Below the pieces are notes generated by a model. That model saw only the letters and a program-made list of their open reading frames with translations. It was not told where the DNA came from and ran no database searches. A stretch of 5,373 bases of DNA, from the NCBI GenBank assembly GCA_013298265.1, contig JAAFHE010000308.1, positions 1 to 5,373 of the forward strand, read 5' to 3'. Positions within the stretch are counted from its first letter, which is position 1; each line of letters begins with the position of its first letter. The position numbers and the translations under genes are program-made. Positions 1-5,373 of this stretch are shown piece after piece. This DNA comes from Lysobacterales bacterium (GTDB taxonomy: Bacteria > Pseudomonadota > Gammaproteobacteria > Xanthomonadales > Rhodanobacteraceae).

Positions 1-756
1 AAGTCGCCGGCGATCGTCGCGCCGGGTTATCCGGTCGCCACCGCGGCCGCGCGCATCGCCGCCGGCAAGTTCCTCAACGCGGGACAGACCTGCATCGCGC
101 CGGACTACGTGCTGCTGCAGCGCGAGGACCGCGAACCCTTCGTCGCCGCGCTGCGCGACTATGTGGAAAAGCACTACCCGAACCTGCGCGAGAACCCGGA
201 CTACACCAGCATCATCAATGCGCGCCAGTACGCGCGCCTGCAGGGACTCGCCGACGAGGCCGCCCTGCGCGGCGCACAGGTGATGACCATTCCCGCGGCC
301 GAGGCGCACGACATCGACGCGCGCGTGTTCGCGCCGACCGTGATCCTGGACGCGCCGGAGGACTGCCGCGTCATGCGCGACGAAATCTTCGGACCGATCC
401 TGCCTATCGTCACAGTCGACTCGGTCGCCGCGGCGATCGACTACATCAACGAACGGCCGCGCCCGCTCGCGCTGTACCACTTCGACCACAACCGTGGCCG
501 CACGCGCCAGGTGCTGGAGAATTGCGTGGCCGGCGGCGTCAGTGTCAATGACTGCATTTACCACAATGCACAAAGCGAATTGCCGTTCGGCGGCGTCGGC
601 CCCTCGGGCATGGGGCACTACCACGGCCACCACGGTTTCCTGACCTTCTCCAAGCAGCTACCGGTATTCCGTCAGGCGCGCTGGAGCTCGCTGTCGCTGC
701 TGCGGCCGCCGTATCGCGGGCTGGCCGGTTTCGTCACGCGCTTTCTGACGCGCTGA
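1..756 (+). CDS. Coniferyl-type aldehyde dehydrogenase, 5'-truncated by window edge
   Basis: NAD(P)-dependent aldehyde dehydrogenase that oxidises an aldehyde to its acid through a cysteine thiohemiacetal. The frame is open from base 1 to a TGA at 754-756, so 251 C-terminal residues are visible and the N-terminal half of the cofactor domain is missing. The catalytic cysteine lies in GQTCIAPDY (Cys at visible residue 31, codon 91-93). The EIFGP motif, whose Glu contacts the nicotinamide ribose in this superfamily, is at residues 128-132. ELPFGGVGPSGMGHYHG follows at 193-209 and FSK at 216-218. The APDY after the cysteine, the GMGHYHG block and the roughly 33-residue tail rich in Arg, Leu and aromatics after FSK are typical of coniferyl aldehyde dehydrogenases (CalB-like) and related class 3 enzymes. 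The real substrate may be another aromatic or long-chain aldehyde and cannot be read from this sequence. An internal CTG at 109 could be miscalled as a start, but it lies downstream of the catalytic cysteine. The regulator gene starts 34 bases after the stop. Confidence 0.93.
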   Translation, partial: KSPAIVAPGYPVATAAARIAAGKFLNAGQTCIAPDYVLLQREDREPFVAALRDYVEKHYPNLRENPDYTSIINARQYARLQGLADEAALRGAQVMTIPAAEAHDIDARVFAPTVILDAPEDCRVMRDEIFGPILPIVTVDSVAAAIDYINERPRPLALYHFDHNRGRTRQVLENCVAGGVSVNDCIYHNAQSELPFGGVGPSGMGHYHGHHGFLTFSKQLPVFRQARWSSLSLLRPPYRGLAGFVTRFLTR

Positions 757-790
757 CCGGCGCCGCCGTTTGCCGCATCCGTCACCGCGC

Positions 791-2383
791 ATGCCTGCCG
801 GCGCGTACCGCCTCGACGATCTCGCGATCGACGTCGCCCGGCGCCGCGTATGGCGCGGCGACGCGGCGCTCGACGTCGCCGGCCTGAGCTTCGATCTGCT
901 CGCCTACCTGCTGGCGCAGGGTGACCGCGTCGTCGGCTTCGACGAGCTGATCGCCAGCGTGTGGGCGCCGGCCGTAGTCGGCGAGGAAACCGTGACCCAG
1001 CGCGTCAAGCTGCTGCGCCAGGCGCTCGGCGACGACGGGCGCAATCCGCGCTACCTGCGTTCGGTACGCGGCAAGGGCTACCAGTTGTGCTCAATGCCGC
1101 AGCCCGTCGAGGAACAAGCGCCGGCCGCGACGACGGCGAAGTCCGTGCACAGCCCGCGCGAGCTGCGCTGGGTGCTGTTGCTGGTCGCGCTGCCGCTGGT
1201 GGTGCTGGCGGTACTGATGCTGTTGCGTCGGCCGCCGACGGCCGCCGGACCGGCGAGCGAGCGTGACGAGGTGTTGCAGCGCGCGCGCTACTACGCCGGC
1301 ATCGGCCAGAAGGATGACGTCGATCGCGCCGTGAACCTGTTCGAGGAGCTGTTGCGCCGCGATGCGGGCGACCGCGACGCGCAGCTCGGCCTGAGCTTCG
1401 CCTACAGCACGCGCGTGTGCCTGTACAACCAGGCACCGGAATGGGCCGGTCGCGCCCAGGCGCTGGCCGAAGCCGCGCTGGCGGCGCAACCGCGCAACAG
1501 CCTGGCCGAAGCCGCGCTGGGCTACGCGCACGACTGCCTCGGCGACATGACCGGCGCGATTGAACACTACGAACGTGCCGTCGCGCTCGATCCGCAGGCG
1601 CGCGTCGACAGTGCCGCGTCGCTGGCCTATCTGTACATGGTCAAGGGACGCCTCGCCGACGCGCTCGCGCGCAATCTGGCCGTGGAAGGACAGGCGGGCC
1701 GCCGGCCGCGTTTTCTGGACATCCAGATCGCACGCAATCTCGAACTGCTCGGCGAGACGGCGGCGGCGGAACGCCGCTACGAACGCAGCTTTCGCCTGTA
1801 TCCCGACAATGTGTACTCCAATGCCGCGTGGCCGCGCTGCCTGTTCCTGCAGGGCCGCCTGACCGATGCGGAAACGGCCCTGACCGAAGCACAGCGGCGC
1901 AGCGAGCATCCGGAACTGTATCTGCTGCAGGCGGAACTGGCCTTGCTGCGCGGCCGGCGCGAGGCGGCCGCCGCAGCGTTCGCCGCCGCGGCACGCCTGC
2001 GTCCGCATGCCAGCCTGTCGCAGACGCTGGCGCGGCTGTACGCCCAGCCGGCACCGGACCCTGCCTGGCTCGACCAGCGCATCGACGGGATCGTCGCCGC
2101 GGGCGCGCAACGCCGCGGCGGCTGGCCGGAGAACCCGCTCGAACTCGCCGTGCTGCAGCTCGCGCGAGCAGACAAGGCCGCCGCCATCGCCGCGCTGCGT
2201 GACGCGGTCGAGGACGGCTGGCGCGACCGCGCCTATCTGCAGACCTCGGCGCTGTTCGCGGATCTCGCGGCCGAACCGGATTTCGCGGCCTTGCTGGAAG
2301 ACATCGCTGGACGGGTCAAGCGCGAACGCGACGCCGCGGCCGGGTCGATCGCGCACGCTGCCGCTGCGCGCAAGGTGGAATGA
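791..2383 (+). CDS. Transmembrane winged-helix (ToxR/CadC-like) regulator with TPR C-terminal domain
   Basis: Probable membrane-anchored one-component transcription regulator. Counting from the ATG at 791 (530 aa), residues about 5-99 form an OmpR/PhoB-type winged helix: YRLDDLAIDVARRRVWRG opens the N-terminal beta-sheet, ETVTQRVKLLRQALGD covers the recognition-helix region, and YLRSVRGKGYQL is the wing. A Pro/Ala/Glu-rich linker leads to one hydrophobic segment at about 127-145 (WVLLLVALPLVVLAVLMLL). The rest is helical with TPR-like repeats: clear ones at about 239-269, 314-340 and 374-407, and a C-terminal DAVEDGWRD...FADLAAEPDF block often seen at the end of such TPR regulators. By analogy with ToxR and CadC, the TPR part should be periplasmic and sense a signal or protein partner. 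Arginines flank both sides of the membrane segment, so charge alone does not settle topology. An in-frame TTG at 770 would add 7 residues. I prefer the ATG because the domain begins directly after it, although neither start has a clear Shine-Dalgarno sequence. The 34-base gap suggests co-transcription with the ALDH gene. Target genes are unknown. Confidence 0.88.
   Translation: MPAGAYRLDDLAIDVARRRVWRGDAALDVAGLSFDLLAYLLAQGDRVVGFDELIASVWAPAVVGEETVTQRVKLLRQALGDDGRNPRYLRSVRGKGYQLCSMPQPVEEQAPAATTAKSVHSPRELRWVLLLVALPLVVLAVLMLLRRPPTAAGPASERDEVLQRARYYAGIGQKDDVDRAVNLFEELLRRDAGDRDAQLGLSFAYSTRVCLYNQAPEWAGRAQALAEAALAAQPRNSLAEAALGYAHDCLGDMTGAIEHYERAVALDPQARVDSAASLAYLYMVKGRLADALARNLAVEGQAGRRPRFLDIQIARNLELLGETAAAERRYERSFRLYPDNVYSNAAWPRCLFLQGRLTDAETALTEAQRRSEHPELYLLQAELALLRGRREAAAAAFAAAARLRPHASLSQTLARLYAQPAPDPAWLDQRIDGIVAAGAQRRGGWPENPLELAVLQLARADKAAAIAALRDAVEDGWRDRAYLQTSALFADLAAEPDFAALLEDIAGRVKRERDAAAGSIAHAAAARKVE
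1169..1225 (+). other. Encoded transmembrane segment of the regulator
   Basis: These bases encode 19 uncharged, strongly hydrophobic residues (WVLLLVALPLVVLAVLMLL) between HSPRELR and RRPP. It is the only such stretch in the protein. It separates the DNA-binding domain from the TPR region and is the reason for calling the protein membrane-anchored. Confidence 0.85.
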
Positions 2384-2390
2384 ACCGCGG

Positions 2391-2455
2391 GCGCGTGCGT
2401 TGCGCTGAACGACGCGAACGCTGGCGCGTCCGGCGGAAAGCCCGCAACGCCGCGC
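2391..2455. terminator. Nested GC-rich inverted repeat in convergent gap, possible bidirectional terminator
   Basis: Outer arms GCGCGTGCGTTGCG (2391-2404) and CGCAACGCCGCGC (2443-2455) pair over 13 bp with one bulged T at 2396. Inside the loop a second hairpin pairs GACGCG (2411-2416) with CGCGTC (2425-2430) around 8 bases. It lies between the stops of two convergent genes, 7 bases after the regulator stop and 20 bases from the hydrolase stop, so it could act on transcripts from either side. There is no T-run on either strand, so it is not a canonical intrinsic terminator. In DNA this GC-rich, part of the pairing could be chance. Confidence 0.35.
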
Positions 2456-2475
2456 GATGGCCTACGCGTGCGTCC

Positions 2476-3594
2476 TCAGCGCGGAACATCCGGCAACGCC
2501 TTCAGCACATAGTCACGAAACAGCGCCTGTGAGCGCGGATGCGACTCGCGCTGGTTGTAGCCCGTGCTGGTGATGACCGCGACGAGGTTGAACTGCGGCG
2601 CGACGAACACATAGTTGCCGCCGTTGCCCGACATGGCCCAGACCCATTCGTCCTGGCCACGCACCGGAAAGCGGAAGCGCCAGAGCTGGTAGCCGTATTC
2701 GGTCGCGTCGCGCGGTACCGCACGCGGTGTCAGCATCGCGCGGATCCAGGCGGCGGAGACGACGGTCTTGCCTTGCCAGCGTCCTTCGTCGCGCAGCAAC
2801 TCGCCGAACTTCGCGATGTCGCGCGTGCGGTAGCGCGTCCCGCCGCCGCCCATGCCCACACCTTCCGAGGACCGGTTCCACTGCACCTGAGCGATGCCGA
2901 GCGGATGCTCCAGCGCATCGTGTGCAAAGCGCGCCAGCGGCAGGCCGGTCGCACGCTCGACCACGGCCCCCAGCACGAACGAGCCCGCTGTGCAGTAGGA
3001 AAACGCGCGCCCGTAGGGACTGTCTTCCGGCCGCGGGTTCCACGGCGCGTAGCCGCGCAACGGCAGGTTCAGCGCGAACGCGGTCCAGTTCTCGCTGACG
3101 TACATGCGCTCCTCGTTGCCGCTGGAGAAGCTGTTTTCGTCATTGCAGTCCCAGGCGCTGCTCATGGTCAGCAGGTCCTGCAGCGACATCGCGGCCTTGC
3201 GTGCGTCGAGGCCGCGCGTGCGGACGACATCGCGGAAATACGGATAGACCTTGGCCTCGTCGCCCGGGATCTTGCCGCGATCAACCGCCGCACCGACGAG
3301 CAGCGCGGTCAGGGTCTTGGTCGCCGAACGCATGTCGTTGAGCCGGTCGCGGCTGCCGCCGTTGGCGTAGACCTCGTGGACCAGCCGGCCCTGGTAGGCG
3401 ACGGCGACGCTGGTGATGCCGGCGTGGTCCTTGTCCGCGAGCTTCGCATCGAGCGCGTCGAGCGTCGCCACGTCCCAGCCGACGCTCGCCGCATCCGCAA
3501 CCGGCCAGCCGTCAGGCTGAGTCTCCGGCGGCTGGTAGGCAGTGCTGGCCCCGGCATACGCAAGCAGGGCACTGAAAAAGATCGTTCGCAGCAT
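2476..3594 (-). CDS. Exported serine hydrolase, beta-lactamase/class C-like superfamily
   Basis: Probably a periplasmic or secreted serine hydrolase (esterase, amidase or peptidase; substrate unknown) with the penicillin-binding-protein/class C beta-lactamase fold. The ATG at 3592-3594 is chosen because GGAGGA sits 4 bases upstream and the protein then begins with a signal peptide: MLRTIFFSALLAYAGASTA with likely cleavage after residue 19. The longer frame from a TTG at 3621 would put nine polar residues before it. In the resulting 372 aa, the SxxK motif is SATK (Ser90, Lys93). The second motif is FSYCTAGSFVLG with Tyr200, Thr202 standing where many relatives have Asn. The third, KTG-equivalent motif is SGNGGNYVFV (from 322), the GxGG form seen in 6-aminohexanoate-dimer-hydrolase-like proteins. 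Only two cysteines remain in the mature protein (150 and 201), and one adjoins the active-site Tyr. Length and motifs look complete. It converges on the regulator gene and has its own structured leader. An actual beta-lactamase role is unlikely given the motif set. Confidence 0.9.
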   Translation of the reverse strand: MLRTIFFSALLAYAGASTAYQPPETQPDGWPVADAASVGWDVATLDALDAKLADKDHAGITSVAVAYQGRLVHEVYANGGSRDRLNDMRSATKTLTALLVGAAVDRGKIPGDEAKVYPYFRDVVRTRGLDARKAAMSLQDLLTMSSAWDCNDENSFSSGNEERMYVSENWTAFALNLPLRGYAPWNPRPEDSPYGRAFSYCTAGSFVLGAVVERATGLPLARFAHDALEHPLGIAQVQWNRSSEGVGMGGGGTRYRTRDIAKFGELLRDEGRWQGKTVVSAAWIRAMLTPRAVPRDATEYGYQLWRFRFPVRGQDEWVWAMSGNGGNYVFVAPQFNLVAVITSTGYNQRESHPRSQALFRDYVLKALPDVPR

Positions 3595-3598
3595 GGCT

Positions 3599-3604
3599 TC
3601 CTCC
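3599..3604 (-). promoter_or_regulatory. Shine-Dalgarno sequence of the serine hydrolase gene
   Basis: On the minus strand this reads GGAGGA, followed by AGCC and the ATG at 3594. It is the clearest ribosome binding site in the window and decides the start: the TTG at 3621 lies upstream of it and would give no signal peptide at the N-terminus. Confidence 0.8.
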
Positions 3605-3635
3605 GTTGATGACGCCGACAAGCCTGGCGACGTAA

Positions 3636-3660
3636 CGAATGATTCGCCTGAAACGCGAAT
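3636..3660. promoter_or_regulatory. CGAAT/ATTCG dyad cluster in the serine hydrolase leader, possible operator
   Basis: CGAAT (3636-3640) and ATTCG (3642-3646) form a perfect dyad around one G. ATTCGC (3642-3647) also pairs with GCGAAT (3655-3660) across 7 bases. The middle arm can therefore pair with either neighbour. The cluster lies 42 to 66 bases upstream of the hydrolase ATG, just downstream of the possible promoter. That position would suit a repressor site or a switchable leader hairpin. The role is inferred from symmetry and position only. Confidence 0.3.
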
Positions 3661-3665
3661 GAAGA

Positions 3666-3694
3666 TTTCTGAAGGCGCCCCCCGGAACCGTCAA
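3666..3694 (-). promoter_or_regulatory. Possible sigma-70-type promoter for the serine hydrolase gene
   Basis: On the minus strand TTGACG (3694-3689) matches the -35 consensus at five of six positions. With a 17-base spacer the -10 would be CAGAAA (3671-3666), which matches only three of six. The spacer holds a GC-rich run. The location, about 70 bases before the ATG, is reasonable, but the weak -10 keeps confidence low. Confidence 0.25.
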
Positions 3695-3712
3695 AGATGC
3701 TGCGATGCGCCC

Positions 3713-3824
3713 TTGATTCTGAAGCCCCCTTTAGTAAAGGGGGTGAAGAGTGATCGCTCAGAACCGCAGGTTCTGATCGCTCTGAACGCCCAACGGGCCG
3801 GGCGGCCGACGCGTAGCGTTGGCC
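3713..3824. repeat. Cluster of three hairpins with direct repeat, candidate dispersed REP-type intergenic element
   Basis: Three inverted repeats follow one another. CCCCCTTTAGTAAAGGGGG (3725-3743) is a perfect palindrome around a central G. TCAGAACC-GCA-GGTTCTGA (3758-3776) has an 8-bp stem. CCAACG (3790-3795) pairs with CGTTGG (3817-3822) and encloses a small GGCC/GGCC hairpin (3796-3799 with 3804-3807). TGATCGCTCAGAAC (3751-3764) recurs as TGATCGCTCTGAAC (3774-3787) with one mismatch, 23 bases apart. The short AT-containing palindrome stands out from the surrounding GC-rich coding DNA. Similar CCCCCTTT/AAAGGGGG palindromes are, from memory, common between genes in Xanthomonadaceae-like genomes and are often mistaken for short ORFs. 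Element boundaries are approximate, and copy number cannot be tested from one window. Confidence 0.5.
3725..3743. terminator. Perfect palindrome hairpin, possible terminator or REP core
   Basis: The arms CCCCCTTT and AAAGGGGG pair over 8 bp, with the outermost loop bases T and A also able to pair. The hairpin is 144 bases downstream of the patatin stop in its direction of transcription, and upstream of the hydrolase promoter region. No T-run follows on the minus strand (the next bases are CTTCAGAATC), so intrinsic termination would be weak. It may instead be the core of the surrounding repeat. Confidence 0.4.
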
Positions 3825-3861
3825 AGGGTTGTGGAGATCTGGGGCTGAGTACAAGAGCGAT

Positions 3862-3884
3862 AGTTCCAGGACTTGTCCAGAACT
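3862..3884 (-). terminator. Imperfect hairpin just after the patatin stop
   Basis: AGTTC (3862-3866) pairs with GAACT (3880-3884), and inside it GGAC (3869-3872) faces GTCC (3875-3878) across TT. On the minus strand it begins 3 bases after the TAG stop of the patatin gene, where a terminator or transcript-protecting stem would be expected. It lacks a T-run and the inner loop is tight, so this is a weak call. Confidence 0.3.
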
Positions 3885-3887
3885 TTC

Positions 3888-5373
3888 CTAGAACAACGGA
3901 CTATCGTCCGCCAGCGCATCCTTCGGCCCGCCGATCTCGCGCAGCGCGTACTGGTAGCCGAGTTCGATCGCGCGCTCGTAGGACATCCAGTCGAGCAGGC
4001 CCACGCCGGTGACCGGCGGCGCGAGCAGCAGGCTGGCCTTGGCGCGGCGGTCGGCGTTGGCCGCCTTGGAATTCACCATGCCGGCGCGCAGCAGGATGCT
4101 GACGACGCCGGGCCGGCGGGGTTTGCCGAACTGGTCGAGCAGCAGGCGCCAGCCTTGCGGCGAGGCGAATTCCTGCACGCCCGCATGCAGCACGTCGTCG
4201 GCGCCGATATCCACCGCGATCACGTCGCCGACCGACTGCTCGCGCATCACGTCGGTCGGCAGGTTGTTGATCACGGCACCGTCGACGAGCACCTGGCCGT
4301 CGTGGAACACCGGCGGCAGCACGCCGGGAATCGCCGAGCTCGCACGCAGCCAGTACCACAGCGGACCGGCACGGTGGGTCACTGCGTCGCCGCTGGTCAG
4401 GTTGGCCGAGACGGCGAAGAACGGCAGCTCCAGGTCCTCGATATGCCGTTCGCCGAAGGCTTGTTGCAGCAGATCGGACACGCGCCGGCCCGTGGTCATG
4501 GCGACGAACGGAAAGGTGTAGTCAGACAGCGGCCTGCCGGCGACAAAGGCACGGCGGTAGTTCTCGATCATCTCCTCGTCGCTCCAGCCCGCCGCGACGC
4601 CGGCGGCGATGATCGCGCCGATGCTGGTGCCGCCGACCGAGTCGATACGGATGCCCGCTTCGCGCAGCGCGCGGATCACGCCGATGTGCGCGAAACCGCG
4701 CGCGCCGCCGCCGGACAGCACGAGGCCGAGGCTGCGGCCGGCAATCAGGCGCGCGATGCGCTCGATATCGTCGGGCCGGCACCAGTGATGCAGGCGCGCG
4801 CCGGGTGCGGCCGCCAGCCAGTCGGCACCGCGGCCCCAGACGATATCGCCGCGCGCATGCCGCAGCACGAGATGCCGGGGCCGGTACAACGCCTGCTGCG
4901 TGCCCTGACAGGCACGATCCGGCCAATGCGACGGCACCGTACCCGCGTCGGCGAGCAGCACCAGCGCATCGGCCTGGCGCACGCACAGTTCGCGCCAGCC
5001 GTCGTGCGCCGCACCCGCCAGGTAAATCACGAAGCGCGATGCGGTTTCGTGCGCCGCGAACCAGGCACTGGTCTGATCGGCGGCGTCGGCCGCATCCAGC
5101 ACACGGCAGCTACCGTAGCTTTCCAGCGACTGCTGCAACGCCAGCGCGAAGGCGCGCGCGTCGATGCCCGCATCGTGCGGCAGCACCGCCAGGGTGCGCG
5201 GCGAGGAAACCAGATCTCCGGTGCGCCGCATCAGCAGGCGTTCGACGGCGACCCGCGCGGCCTCGAGCATGGCCGTCGGCTGGCGCCGCACCAGATCGTT
5301 GAACGCCGCGCGCGACAGGCGCAGCAATTCCGAGTCACGCAACGCACGTACCGTGGCCGAACGCGGCTGGTCG
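3888..5373 (-). CDS. Patatin-like phospholipase of the NTE/RssA family, N-terminus outside window
   Basis: Predicted serine esterase/lysophospholipase with a Ser-Asp dyad acting on membrane phospholipids or lysophospholipids. The frame is open to the right edge. The 10 codons beyond the TTG at 5342 (DQPRSATVRA) run straight into LRDSELLRLSRAAF, which resembles the last strand and helix of a cyclic-nucleotide-binding domain. The TTG is therefore internal and the gene continues outside. Counting 494 visible residues from 5372: the end of the cNMP-like domain is about 1-45; the NTE-type linker region is about 55-205; the patatin domain follows, with the oxyanion glycine loop GGGARG (221-226), nucleophile elbow GTSIG (Ser250, codon 4623-4625) and DGA (Asp364, codon 4281-4283). 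All catalytic parts are present. The stop is TAG at 3888-3890. Whether the missing cNMP domain still binds ligand cannot be seen here. Bacterial relatives include RssA/YchK, which lack this N-terminal domain, and longer NTE homologues that have it. Confidence 0.93.
   Translation of the reverse strand, partial: DQPRSATVRALRDSELLRLSRAAFNDLVRRQPTAMLEAARVAVERLLMRRTGDLVSSPRTLAVLPHDAGIDARAFALALQQSLESYGSCRVLDAADAADQTSAWFAAHETASRFVIYLAGAAHDGWRELCVRQADALVLLADAGTVPSHWPDRACQGTQQALYRPRHLVLRHARGDIVWGRGADWLAAAPGARLHHWCRPDDIERIARLIAGRSLGLVLSGGGARGFAHIGVIRALREAGIRIDSVGGTSIGAIIAAGVAAGWSDEEMIENYRRAFVAGRPLSDYTFPFVAMTTGRRVSDLLQQAFGERHIEDLELPFFAVSANLTSGDAVTHRAGPLWYWLRASSAIPGVLPPVFHDGQVLVDGAVINNLPTDVMREQSVGDVIAVDIGADDVLHAGVQEFASPQGWRLLLDQFGKPRRPGVVSILLRAGMVNSKAANADRRAKASLLLAPPVTGVGLLDWMSYERAIELGYQYALREIGGPKDALADDSPLF

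Noticed and set aside
1091..2356. Long minus-strand frame (421 codons) opposite the regulator gene
   Set aside because: It is a mirror of the GC-rich regulator coding sequence, with Arg/Gln/Ala-rich composition and no recognisable domain. The plus-strand product has a clear winged helix, membrane segment and TPRs.
2476..3594. Serine hydrolase considered as an antibiotic-inactivating class C beta-lactamase
   Set aside because: The Y-x-N motif is YCT and the KTG motif is replaced by a SGNGG segment, which fits esterase/amidase relatives rather than true AmpC enzymes.
2539..3609. Long plus-strand frame (356 codons) opposite the serine hydrolase gene
   Set aside because: The product has no recognisable motif and an Arg/Ala/Val-heavy shadow composition. 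The minus strand carries a signal peptide, ribosome binding site and all catalytic motifs.
3725..3743. Palindrome considered as a transposon end or attachment site
   Set aside because: No transposase, integrase or target-site duplication is visible, and the second inverted end expected of an insertion sequence is absent.
3751..3787. Direct repeat considered as a minimal CRISPR or iteron array
   Set aside because: There are only two imperfect 14-base copies, and the interval between them is mostly part of a hairpin. No spacer array, cas gene or replication gene is present.
3309..3854. Minus-strand frame (181 codons) spanning the gap and the start of the hydrolase gene
   Set aside because: It overlaps the hydrolase N-terminus in another frame, includes the palindromic repeat (giving SPPLLKGA), and shows no domain.
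3542..4012. Plus-strand frame crossing the intergenic gap
   Set aside because: It overlaps the start of one real gene and the end of another on the opposite strand. Its central part is a translation of the hairpin block, and such repeats commonly produce spurious short ORFs.

Overview
The window comes from a GC-rich bacterial chromosome with tightly packed genes. It most resembles Gammaproteobacteria of the Xanthomonadales/Nevskiales type. That placement is an inference from three things: the base composition, the gene families present (coniferyl-type aldehyde dehydrogenase, ToxR-like winged-helix/TPR regulator, patatin of the NTE family with a cyclic-nucleotide-binding-type N-terminus), and an intergenic repeat-like block with a CCCCCTTT/AAAGGGGG palindrome. 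No taxonomic marker gene is present, so the assignment stays tentative.

Layout: (1) 1-756, plus strand: the C-terminal two thirds or so of an aldehyde dehydrogenase of the coniferyl aldehyde dehydrogenase type; its 5' end lies outside the window. (2) 791-2383, plus strand, 34 bases later and probably co-transcribed: a membrane-bound one-component regulator with an N-terminal OmpR/ToxR-type winged helix, one transmembrane segment and a TPR-rich C-terminal domain. (3) 2384-2475: a short convergent gap holding a nested GC-rich inverted repeat. (4) 2476-3594, minus strand: an exported serine hydrolase of the beta-lactamase/class C/6-aminohexanoate-dimer-hydrolase-like superfamily, with a clear signal peptide and a strong Shine-Dalgarno sequence. 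(5) 3595-3887: a 293-base gap containing the hydrolase leader (possible promoter and a CGAAT/ATTCG dyad cluster) and a block of three successive hairpins plus an imperfect direct repeat, which looks like a dispersed REP-type element. (6) 3888-5373, minus strand: a patatin-like phospholipase/lysophospholipase of the NTE/RssA family, cut by the right edge. Its frame runs open to the last base, and the part nearest the edge looks like the end of a cyclic-nucleotide-binding domain.

The ALDH and the regulator may form a unit. The hydrolase and the patatin share a strand, but the structured gap between them argues for separate transcription. I see no CRISPR array, tRNA, rRNA, transposase or phage gene. 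The genes belong to recognisable families. The least explained part is the structured intergenic block at about 3713-3884. I found no convincing evidence of a wholly new multi-gene system.
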